Part shown: positions 1 to 5,809 of the stretch, one piece after another
Layout of the letters: each line of letters starts with the position of its first letter
Position numbering within the stretch: position 1 is the stretch's first letter
DNA from: Prevotellaceae bacterium
GTDB taxonomy: Bacteria; Bacteroidota; Bacteroidia; Bacteroidales; Bacteroidaceae
NCBI GenBank assembly: GCA_905371275.1
Contig: CAJPLH010000121.1
Location: forward strand, 1 to 5,809
Length of the DNA: 5,809 nt
Direction: 5' to 3'
Made by a program: the position numbers and the translations under genes
Notes under the pieces: model-generated
Seen by the model: the letters and a program-made list of their open reading frames with translations, nothing else
What the model was told of the DNA's origin: nothing
Databases searched by the model: none

Positions 1-45
1 AAATCTGTAGAAAGATGAATTGTAAAATAACGATAATTACTTGTC

Positions 46-71
46 TACGCGCGTACGCGCACGCACACATA
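46..71. repeat. Alternating pyrimidine-purine tract with a 12-bp palindrome (left outer end)
   Basis: All 26 bases alternate strictly between pyrimidine and purine, mainly CG, CA and TA steps. GCGCGTACGCGC at 49-60 is a perfect 12-bp palindrome. ACGCGCGTACGCG (47-59) recurs as a direct copy at 334-346. The composition contrasts sharply with the AT-rich bases just before it (1-45). Such tracts can adopt left-handed Z-DNA under negative supercoiling; whether this one does is not known. Confidence 0.8.
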
Positions 72-86
72 ACAGGAGTTTTATCA

Positions 87-109
87 TTTTTGCTGTCACA
101 AGTGTCACA
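87..109 (+). repeat. Left arm of the perfect 23-bp inverted repeat
   Basis: This arm is five T residues followed by GCTGTCACAAGTGTCACA. It is exactly the reverse complement of 281-303. It contains two TGTCACA units (94-100 and 103-109) with a 9-bp period, a spacing close to one helical turn that would suit a protein binding side by side. A local palindrome, CAAGTG-TCA-CACTTG, occupies 99-113 and is present only on this side. The match ends at A86/A304 outside and C110/A280 inside. Confidence 0.9.
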
Positions 110-280
110 CTTGCCTTTGTAACACACTAAATACGAAGAATTTACGCACTCATCTTGAAGAGTTTTAACAAACAAGCGGATTGAGCACTCATAAACGAAC
201 GAAACGACATTGAAAACCTAGTGTTCCATCCTTCCGTTTTGCAGAATTCTTCTTCGCGTTTTCGCTCTTTTTTCCTCATA

Positions 281-303
281 TGTGACACTTGTGACAGCAA
301 AAA
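281..303 (-). repeat. Right arm of the perfect 23-bp inverted repeat
   Basis: This is the exact reverse complement of 87-109. It carries the two units as TGTGACA at 281-287 and 290-296, followed by an A-run that continues to 305. Beyond it, AAAACT (307-312) mirrors AGTTTT (77-82) on the left with a gap one base shorter (3 rather than 4), so the symmetry extends imperfectly past the perfect arm. Confidence 0.9.
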
Positions 304-322
304 AACAAAACTGCGGTTGGAA

Positions 323-348
323 ACGTGCGCGCGACGCGCGTACGCGTG
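323..348. repeat. Alternating purine-pyrimidine tract (right outer end)
   Basis: Two strictly alternating blocks (323-333 and 334-348) abut with a single phase slip at the G333-A334 step, giving 26 bases, the same length as the left tract. A 10-bp palindrome CGCGTACGCG sits at 337-346. It shares the 13-base ACGCGCGTACGCG with the left tract in direct orientation. The core of that shared motif is palindromic, so the pair also reads as inverted ends. Confidence 0.8.
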
Positions 349-686
349 AGAACCGCTCACCATTTTGCCTTCGCTCTTTTACTTCTCCTCTTGAGATGCA
401 GCAGATTGCTCATCACAAACACCACCTTTTGCAATATTCGTATAACAAATCAAGTATATCTTGTAGCAAAAACTTCACTTTTTCGCGATTTGTTCCCTCA
501 TTGGGGCAATATCTTCCCATATACTTATAGGGACAGCATCCAAATAAGCGTGCCACCATTTTACATTCTACTTTCACGGCGAAAGCCACTCCAATATACC
601 ATCCAATATGCCACTAAACTCATTGCCCTTCTATCAACTCAAGCTGCATCAGCAGAGCCACCGTCACCCAATGAAGATGAAAGGTA
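349..686. other. Intergenic stretch with no supportable gene
   Basis: This lies between the palindromic element and the terminator-like hairpin. A plus-strand frame of 120 codons crosses it (325-687), but it starts inside the GC-rich repeat tract, has no recognisable family motif, and runs toward the 3' end of the susC-susD operon. I see no RNA gene, CRISPR array or clear promoter. The only local structure I noted is a 12-bp imperfect tandem repeat at 591-614 and a small GTGAG/CTCAC inverted repeat at 346-360. Confidence 0.6.
591..614. repeat. Two-copy 12-bp imperfect tandem repeat
   Basis: CCAATATACCAT is followed directly by CCAATATGCCAC, identical at 10 of 12 positions. It sits in the non-coding stretch downstream of the operon. 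It may be chance or slippage, and no function can be assigned. Confidence 0.45.
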
Positions 687-737
687 GGGTTAAACCCAAA
701 GGAGATGCTGCAAAAACGAGTTTTGCAACACCTCCTT
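687..737 (-). terminator. Probable intrinsic terminator of the susC-susD operon
   Basis: A 17-bp stem (699-715 with 721-737) closes a 5-base loop, 59 bp beyond the stop codon of the SusD-type gene. Fifteen positions are Watson-Crick pairs. The other two (705/731 and 708/728) are G-U wobbles in the minus-strand transcript but A-C mismatches in the plus-strand transcript, so the hairpin favours minus-strand RNA. On the minus strand the stem runs into TTTGGGTTTAACCC. This is a short T-rich stretch that itself contains a small palindrome (687-697), and it is weaker than a classic run of six or more T residues. Position and strand bias together support transcription termination after the SusD-type gene. 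Confidence 0.75.
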
Positions 738-796
738 GGCGTTAAGAATTAGAAATTAGAACCTTTGAGGAATTTCACTCAAACCGTTCCACAACC

Positions 797-2983
797 TTAG
801 TTTCGCTTTTGAGGAGCAGGGAGATACCAGTTGCTAGGTGTCAGCAATTTGCCGTACAAATTACCTGTCAACGTGGGTTGCTCATAAGGTTTGAGCTTTA
901 GGTCACGACGAGAAACCAACCAAGCCAACCAAGAGTTATCGGCAACTTCATCCTTAGCTAGATTGCGGTGACGTTGGATACGCATCAGGTCGAAGAAACG
1001 TGTTCCTTCAAAAGCGGATTCCAAAGCCATTTCGTCAGCGATGATGGTTTCCACTGCAGCAATTTCTTCTGCAGAAGGAACAAGCGGGGTGAACTTGTAG
1101 AACACGCGCTTGAGTTCGTAATCATCTCCCGTCGCAGTGGTTCGCTTAAGAGGAGAAGGAACAGAGTCTTCCACCATTTCGACCTTAGTGGATAGTTTGG
1201 GCAGAGGAATAGTTTTGCCTTGGCGTGCAGCTTCATCTACGATGCGTTGCGCTACCACTTTATTATACACCCAAACAGTATCTGCGTCTGTCATACTACC
1301 ACAACCTGCTTCGTGGATGCCTACAATGTTACGGTTGATAGTAGAGAAGTTGAGATAAGGCTTACCCTTCGCACGTTGGAGGGTGCTCAAATCTATGGAA
1401 TTGGCACCATGACGTGTAGCGGCAAGAGCAGGAGTGATGGATACCGTGATAGTGGATAAATCAGCCTTCGTATTGTCGGTAAAGGTTGAGTCACTCTTTA
1501 AGTCTTCAACTATACGTGGCACAGAATTGAGCGTCAAACCACTACGCAATACATCGAACGCCATGCGAGGATATCCAGCACGGTTGATAGCTTCGGCATA
1601 TTTCAACAAGATGGTGCGCACACGATAGAGCGGAATGCCGTAATTAAAACCAAATGCTCGAGGAGGAACCACAGCGTCAATTGCGGTGACAAACGATGGA
1701 GAGAATTTGTGAATGAAGCGCATCTTATTGCCTTCCTCAGTTTTCACCATTGGTGCACTAAGGCTAGCACGCAAATCGCCTAATGCTGGATACTTCAACT
1801 CTTTGACTTTTTCACCACGAGCGTCTTCAAAAGTAGTGTAGACGAAAACTTGGTTTTGGTTGAGACTGAGATAAGCATTAGAAGGAGCGACTTGACGATG
1901 ACGTTCATCAGCTTTTACAGAGATGCTACCTGATGCAGTAGTCACCTCTTCCGTCTTACCAGAGGCATTGGTTTGCTTACCAGTAGTACGCTCTGAGGTA
2001 GACTCGGTGGCAAATCCATAGATTTCAGGAATGCGCGTGAGCACCTGTCCAAAAGAGTTGTTGGCAGCAGAAGGCATAGCAGTCACCATCTCACCGACAT
2101 TTTCTGTTCGTGAGAAGATAGAAGACCACTTGCTTTCTCCTGAATACTTTCCTTCACGCCCTTGGTCTATGGGGAAACCTTTGGCCACGGTAGTTACGGT
2201 CTGTTGGGAGTAAATGTCCAAGAAGGTGTGGTAGTGAGTGGCTGCCTTTTCGTAGTCTTGTGTGCCTTTACCGCGAAGCAAATAGAGGTCGCCATAGATG
2301 AGATCTCCATTAAAGACAGTGAGTGCTTGAGAAAAATCTCTAGACCCCGTTTTGAAATTGGGATAGTTGATATAGCCTAATGCTCTACTATAAGCATAAG
2401 CTTGCTTGAGCCCACCGTCTTTCTCTAGTTTCTCGAGCAGATTGTCAGCATCTACAGTGCCAAGAGGAGGATTGGTTTCCCATCCAGTGTTGGCATTGGT
2501 GACGGGTTCTACAATGAAAGGCACTTTCCCATATTGCTGCACCAACTGGAGATACGTCCATGCACGCACAAGTTGCACTTGTGCCATTTCGCGGCGCATG
2601 AAATAGGCATTGTTGCGCAAGGCCATAGAGTCGGCTTTCGCCAAATAGAAGTTGCACTGATTGATTACCTTGTAGTAGGCTGCACGATTGAGCAAACGGC
2701 TGCTACCATCGGAAAGGTCACCAAAGTTGATGATATTGTTGATGGAATCGGAGGTGAACTCTGTGGGAGTGACTAAGTCTCCTCTCAACTCACCGAGCAG
2801 AATGTTCTGCTCTACTACACCTTGAAGGTTGCGAAGAATGCCGAAATAGAAATTGACAGTGTCTTTGCCTGAGAAGTTCTCGGCATAACGGTCGATATTT
2901 GGAGTAAGCATATCTTCGCAAGAGGTGGTGAGCGCACCAAAGCCTACGAGGGCAAAAATCAGCGATAGAAATGATTTCTTCAT
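797..2983 (-). CDS. SusD/RagB-family surface lipoprotein, unusually long (728 aa)
   Basis: By family, this is a cell-surface lipoprotein that binds ligand and caps the SusC barrel. I chose the ATG at 2983 because it gives a lipoprotein signal peptide: MKK, a hydrophobic run, then LTTSC with Cys22 as the lipidated residue. The acidic ED right after Cys22 resembles Bacteroidota surface-export signals. The frame is open upstream to 3073, but that extension would bury the signal. Family landmarks are the N-terminal helical part with RAWTYLQLVQQYGKVPFIVEP at residues 140-160, IPLYRVRTILLKYAEAINRAG at about 450-470, FEGTRFFDLMR at 658-668, and the C-terminal NWYLPAP at 718-724. SusD proteins usually have about 500-600 residues. 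The excess lies in a Ser/Thr/Lys-rich stretch (about 325-356) and in roughly 180 residues between the YAEA helix and the FEGTRFFDL motif, where 40-60 is usual. No purine-rich ribosome binding site precedes the start, which is common in this phylum. A terminator-like hairpin lies 59 bp past the stop. Confidence 0.96.
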   Translation of the reverse strand: MKKSFLSLIFALVGFGALTTSCEDMLTPNIDRYAENFSGKDTVNFYFGILRNLQGVVEQNILLGELRGDLVTPTEFTSDSINNIINFGDLSDGSSRLLNRAAYYKVINQCNFYLAKADSMALRNNAYFMRREMAQVQLVRAWTYLQLVQQYGKVPFIVEPVTNANTGWETNPPLGTVDADNLLEKLEKDGGLKQAYAYSRALGYINYPNFKTGSRDFSQALTVFNGDLIYGDLYLLRGKGTQDYEKAATHYHTFLDIYSQQTVTTVAKGFPIDQGREGKYSGESKWSSIFSRTENVGEMVTAMPSAANNSFGQVLTRIPEIYGFATESTSERTTGKQTNASGKTEEVTTASGSISVKADERHRQVAPSNAYLSLNQNQVFVYTTFEDARGEKVKELKYPALGDLRASLSAPMVKTEEGNKMRFIHKFSPSFVTAIDAVVPPRAFGFNYGIPLYRVRTILLKYAEAINRAGYPRMAFDVLRSGLTLNSVPRIVEDLKSDSTFTDNTKADLSTITVSITPALAATRHGANSIDLSTLQRAKGKPYLNFSTINRNIVGIHEAGCGSMTDADTVWVYNKVVAQRIVDEAARQGKTIPLPKLSTKVEMVEDSVPSPLKRTTATGDDYELKRVFYKFTPLVPSAEEIAAVETIIADEMALESAFEGTRFFDLMRIQRHRNLAKDEVADNSWLAWLVSRRDLKLKPYEQPTLTGNLYGKLLTPSNWYLPAPQKRN

Positions 2984-3015
2984 GATGATGAAGTGTTGTA
3001 TCGATAGTGAATGAT

Positions 3016-3079
3016 GGAAGAGTGTCAGGGGAGATGCGAGCAAGTTCGCCATGATTGACGACACTTGCTGCACTCTTCC
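3016..3079 (-). promoter_or_regulatory. Nested inverted repeat in the susC-susD spacer, possible RNA switch or processing structure
   Basis: The 117-bp spacer holds two nested perfect inverted repeats. The outer arms are GGAAGAGTG (3016-3024) and CACTCTTCC (3071-3079), 9 bp. The inner arms are AGCAAGT (3039-3045) and ACTTGCT (3063-3069), 7 bp, extendable by TCG/CGA across one bulged base. In the transcript the 5' sides of the two stems are separated by one base and the 3' sides by 14. A competing pairing exists between AGTGTC (3021-3026) and GACACT (3060-3065), which would exclude both stems. The structure ends 32 bases before the susD-type start codon. There is no U-run after it, so it does not look like an ordinary terminator. 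A role in setting the SusC:SusD ratio by transcript processing, stability or translation is inference only. Confidence 0.5.
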
Positions 3080-3100
3080 TTGTGACGACTCTAGGGAGAA

Positions 3101-5809
3101 TTAGAGGTTGATGGTCAAACCGAGATTGAAGCTGCGATATTGTGGCAACAAACCAGCATCAATGCCTTGGTAGAGCACGCCATTTCCAGCGGTTACTTCG
3201 GGATCGCTACCTAAGTATTTGGTGAGCGTGAAGACATTGTTGGCTTCGCCCCACACAGAAAGGCCTTGTAACCAAGAATAACTGATGGGAAGTTCGTAGC
3301 TAAGACGCACTTGTTTAAGTTTGAGGTAGGAACCATCTTCAATCCAACGATCAGAGAAACGCTCATTATTCACCCAGAAGAGCGATTCTGTGCTCATCAC
3401 GCGAGGTTGATTGGTGACATGACCTTCTCCTCTCCAACGATTGACAACAGCTGTGGTTTGGTTCCAGATGTTGTTGCCGCTTTCGAGTTGCATGCGCTGA
3501 TAGTTGTAGACGTCATTACCCAAAGAGTATTTGAAATTGACATCGAGGGTAAAGCGCTTGTAGTTCAAAGTGGTGAAGATGTTACCATAGAGATCGGGAT
3601 TAGGATCACCAATCTTCACACGGTCGGCTTCGTTGATCCAACCATCTCCGTTTTGGTCTACGAAATGCACATCGCCTGCGCGAAAATCGCGAGAAGGATG
3701 AGAGGTGAGTCCGGTGGGATACTTCAACCCTGCGGCTTGCGCTTCTTTGGTTGTAGCAAACACGCCTGCTGTTTTGTAGCCATAGAAAACACCTGCGGCT
3801 TCTCCGACCATAGTGAGGATGTTGTCCTTGCCATAGATAGAACTGGTGTAACCTTTCACAACTTGCTCTCCCACTTTATGAGCTTTGTCATCGAGTTTAT
3901 AAGAGCGAATGATGTTGTTTTCCGTTTCTGGAAGTTTGGTAATTTGGTTCTTATAGTGAGCTACACTGAAACCAAGATTCCACTTGAAGTCTTTATGGTT
4001 GATGAGAACTGCATTGACATTGAGACTTGCACCCACGTTGGTGAGTTCACCATCGTTGCTCCATTGGCGTTCCACACCTGTGATGTCACTCACATTGCGA
4101 CGCGTGAGGAGGTTTGTGGTTAGAGAGCGGAACACTTCTGCACCTACCGCAAGACGATTATGGAACATATTGAGTTGCAAACCAGCATTCAAACGATGGG
4201 TGGTTTCCCATTGGATTTTGGGGTTCTCAATGTTGGCCAATTGCAAAGAAGTGGCACGATCCAAGAACTTGATGTTTTCGAAGTAAGTGCGCGCTGCATA
4301 GTAATCGACAGCATCGTTACCACTGGCTTCATAACCTGCGGTGAAGCGGGCATAGTCAATGAAGTTGACTTTGAACCAGTCTTCGTTGCTGATCACCCAA
4401 CCTGCTTGCAAAGAGGGGAAGAGTCCCCATTTCACACCTGCAATTTTGATGCCGCTCTCTGCTTGTTTACCAAAACGAGAAGAGCTTTCGGCTGAAGCAG
4501 TGAGTTTCACAAAATAGCGGTTGAGGTAGTTGTAGTCAGCATTGGCATAGTAGGCAATGTTTACCCAACGGTCGTTCACACCATCATTGTTGAGATATTG
4601 CAAACGATAGCTCAAGTTAGGTGTCTTGTCGCTACCATTGTTGTAACCCTCTGAATTGCTATCTGAATAGGTGTAAGAAGCAAGGCGAACGCCACCGAAA
4701 GCATCCCATTGGTGCTTGCCGTAATTCTTAGACCATTCTAAGCGGAGATCGTTGGTGAGGGTGGTTTCTTTGCCAAACTGAGAACCGATAACGTTTTGCA
4801 CCATTCCTAGTCCGTTGACGGGCTTCTCGGGGGTACCATTGCGAGGCATGAAATACTTCTCGTTGCTACGATTGAGCAAATAAGCAAAGCGGTTGCTCAC
4901 CACCAAATTCTTGTTGATTTGATAGCGAGGAGCTACGTTGAGCAAGAATTGAGTTTGCTCTTGGAAGTTTTTGTTGTCGCCTTCTCCGTTTTGGAGCACC
5001 CAATAGGGATGTGCAAGCCCTGCAAAACCGAATCGTTCTGCAAAGGTGAAAGGATTGTTGAGATCGCTATACTTTTCACCTGTATAGACTCTGTTGTTGT
5101 GCACCAATCCGAGTTTATTATTACCTAAATAGCGAAGATAGTAGGCATAAGGATCGATGAAGGGGGCTTGAATAGTACCCAACACGTTAGGCGAAGCGAT
5201 GTTCTTGCGATCGTAGTTTTCAGCCCATCCGTTGTCGCGCAAATTGTTGGCATTGCGCACATAGGCCATATCGATGGCTGTGGTGAAACCGTCAAAGAGG
5301 TTGATGTCGGTGTTGAAGCGGATGTTGAAGCGGTTAAAGCTGTTATTCTTCGCAGTAGCATCACTTTGTGTGTAACCTAATGAAAGGCTATACATAGCGA
5401 CTTCGTCACCACCTTGCACGTTGATACGGTAGTTTTGTGTGAAGGCTGTTTTATAGAGTTCCTTTTGCCAGTCAGTGTCGTTGTGATAAAGTTTGTAATA
5501 CACATATCCCTTGTCTTCATTGAGGAAAGGAATCAACATATCGCTGGAACGGAACTTGGCTTCTGATGTTGTGCCCAAAAACTCTGATAAGTAGTTTTTA
5601 TATTGTTGGGCATTCATCACTGAGTAAGCACGTGGTGCTTGTTCGAAACCGCCATAAGCGCGGAAGTTGATGCGCGTAGCCATAGAATGTCCGCGCTTGG
5701 TGGTAATCAAAATGACACCGTTGGCACCTTCTGAACCATAGAGTGCCGTACCATTGTGCATCACTTCAACTTTCTCAATGTCTTCGGTGTCGATGAGATT
5801 GAAGATGTT
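3101..5809 (-). CDS. SusC/RagA-family TonB-dependent outer-membrane transporter, N-terminus beyond the window edge
   Basis: By family, this is a TonB-dependent outer-membrane barrel that imports oligosaccharides or peptides together with a SusD-type lid. The reading frame stays open to base 5809, so 902 residues are visible and the start lies outside the window. The first visible residues (NIFNLIDTEDIEKVEV) and the following TALYGSEGANGVILITTKRG are the SusC plug-end signature. The rest is barrel: an EF-hand-like DQNGDGWINEAD loop at visible residues 718-729, IGDPNPD at 733-739, SDRWIEDGSYLKLKQVRLSY from 819, NNVFTLTKYLGSDPEV at 857-872, and a C-terminal strand ending NLGLTINL. Family members usually have about 1,000-1,100 residues, so the missing part should be the signal peptide, the carboxypeptidase-D-like domain, the TonB box and most of the plug. 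The plug signature is a variant: HNGT replaces the usual KDASAT-like stretch, and GSEGANG has Glu where Arg is common. It is followed by the susD-type gene after 117 bp. The substrate is unknown, and the promoter is not in view. Confidence 0.97.
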   Translation of the reverse strand, partial: NIFNLIDTEDIEKVEVMHNGTALYGSEGANGVILITTKRGHSMATRINFRAYGGFEQAPRAYSVMNAQQYKNYLSEFLGTTSEAKFRSSDMLIPFLNEDKGYVYYKLYHNDTDWQKELYKTAFTQNYRINVQGGDEVAMYSLSLGYTQSDATAKNNSFNRFNIRFNTDINLFDGFTTAIDMAYVRNANNLRDNGWAENYDRKNIASPNVLGTIQAPFIDPYAYYLRYLGNNKLGLVHNNRVYTGEKYSDLNNPFTFAERFGFAGLAHPYWVLQNGEGDNKNFQEQTQFLLNVAPRYQINKNLVVSNRFAYLLNRSNEKYFMPRNGTPEKPVNGLGMVQNVIGSQFGKETTLTNDLRLEWSKNYGKHQWDAFGGVRLASYTYSDSNSEGYNNGSDKTPNLSYRLQYLNNDGVNDRWVNIAYYANADYNYLNRYFVKLTASAESSSRFGKQAESGIKIAGVKWGLFPSLQAGWVISNEDWFKVNFIDYARFTAGYEASGNDAVDYYAARTYFENIKFLDRATSLQLANIENPKIQWETTHRLNAGLQLNMFHNRLAVGAEVFRSLTTNLLTRRNVSDITGVERQWSNDGELTNVGASLNVNAVLINHKDFKWNLGFSVAHYKNQITKLPETENNIIRSYKLDDKAHKVGEQVVKGYTSSIYGKDNILTMVGEAAGVFYGYKTAGVFATTKEAQAAGLKYPTGLTSHPSRDFRAGDVHFVDQNGDGWINEADRVKIGDPNPDLYGNIFTTLNYKRFTLDVNFKYSLGNDVYNYQRMQLESGNNIWNQTTAVVNRWRGEGHVTNQPRVMSTESLFWVNNERFSDRWIEDGSYLKLKQVRLSYELPISYSWLQGLSVWGEANNVFTLTKYLGSDPEVTAGNGVLYQGIDAGLLPQYRSFNLGLTINL

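Larger units (their letters stand above)
46..348. repeat. About 300-bp symmetric palindromic element (MITE-like, REP-like or invertible segment)
   Basis: Going inward from each side the element shows the same parts in mirror order. First is a GC-rich alternating tract (46-71 and 323-348), then a short AT-rich link containing AGTTTT (77-82) or its complement AAAACT (307-312), then a perfect 23-bp inverted repeat (87-109 and 281-303). Between the perfect arms lies a 171-bp core. Weak symmetry continues inside it: CGAAGAATT at 134-142 faces AATTCTTCTTCG at 245-256. I see no transposase, no gene of convincing quality, and no obvious target-site duplication next to the ends I chose. An IR length near 20 bp with a spacer near 170 bp resembles known Bacteroides invertible promoters, but I find no good Bacteroides-type promoter in the core. 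The element class is therefore undecided. Confidence 0.6.

Noticed and set aside
213..244. Possible Bacteroides-type promoter on the minus strand in the element core
   Set aside because: TAGGTTTT is one mismatch from TAnnTTTG, but the upstream element is CTG rather than TTG, and in this orientation no gene lies downstream within the window. It is too weak to list as a feature.
142..363. 73-codon minus-strand frame across the palindromic element
   Set aside because: Its first third is read through the GC-rich tract and the inverted-repeat arm. It has no recognisable motif or independent sign of translation.
282..530. 82-codon plus-strand frame starting in the right inverted-repeat arm
   Set aside because: It starts within the repeat itself and overlaps another equally weak frame. 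No motif or start signal supports it.
325..687. 120-codon plus-strand frame in the left intergenic region
   Set aside because: It begins inside the GC-rich repeat tract (MRATRVRVRT comes from that tract), has no family motif, and ends at the operon's terminator region. It is more likely chance than a gene.
2984..3073. N-terminal extension of the SusD-type protein to 3073
   Set aside because: The extra 30 residues would precede a clear MKK lipoprotein signal peptide and bury it, and they overlap the structured spacer.
3311..4123. 270-codon open frame on the plus strand
   Set aside because: It lies entirely antisense to the well-supported SusC-type gene and shows no recognisable domain. Its composition is what the reverse frame of a barrel protein gives.
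1..5809. CRISPR array, tRNA, rRNA or transposase
   Set aside because: I saw no regularly spaced repeats, no tRNA-like cloverleaf, no rRNA signature and no transposase or integrase motif in either strand.

Overview
The window looks like a piece of a Bacteroidota chromosome, most probably order Bacteroidales. This rests on a SusC/RagA-type TonB-dependent outer-membrane transporter followed by a SusD/RagB-type surface lipoprotein, a pairing characteristic of that phylum. I cannot name the genus or species from this sequence. Both real genes are on the minus strand, so transcription runs from the right edge to the left.

Layout from right to left: 5809-3101 is a susC-family gene whose N-terminal part lies beyond the right edge. 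3100-2984 is an unusually long 117-bp susC-susD gap holding a nested inverted repeat that can fold in the transcript. 2983-797 is a complete susD-family gene of 728 codons, clearly longer than typical family members. A strong hairpin at 699-737 follows it and pairs better on the minus-strand transcript, so I read it as the operon terminator. Positions 1-686 hold no gene I can support. The left half of that stretch (about 46-348) is a symmetric palindromic element. It has a perfect 23-bp inverted repeat (87-109 / 281-303) around a 171-bp core, bracketed by two GC-rich alternating purine-pyrimidine tracts. It could be a small non-autonomous mobile element, a REP-like repeat or an invertible segment.

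How the genes work together: by family precedent the SusC protein is a TonB-driven outer-membrane barrel and the SusD lipoprotein is the ligand-binding lid over it. Together they import oligosaccharides or peptides that are too large for porins. No hydrolase, sensor or sigma/anti-sigma gene lies in the window, so the substrate cannot be assigned.

The most interesting parts are non-coding: the palindromic element at 46-348 and the foldable susC-susD spacer. I see no convincing evidence of a wholly new multi-gene system here.
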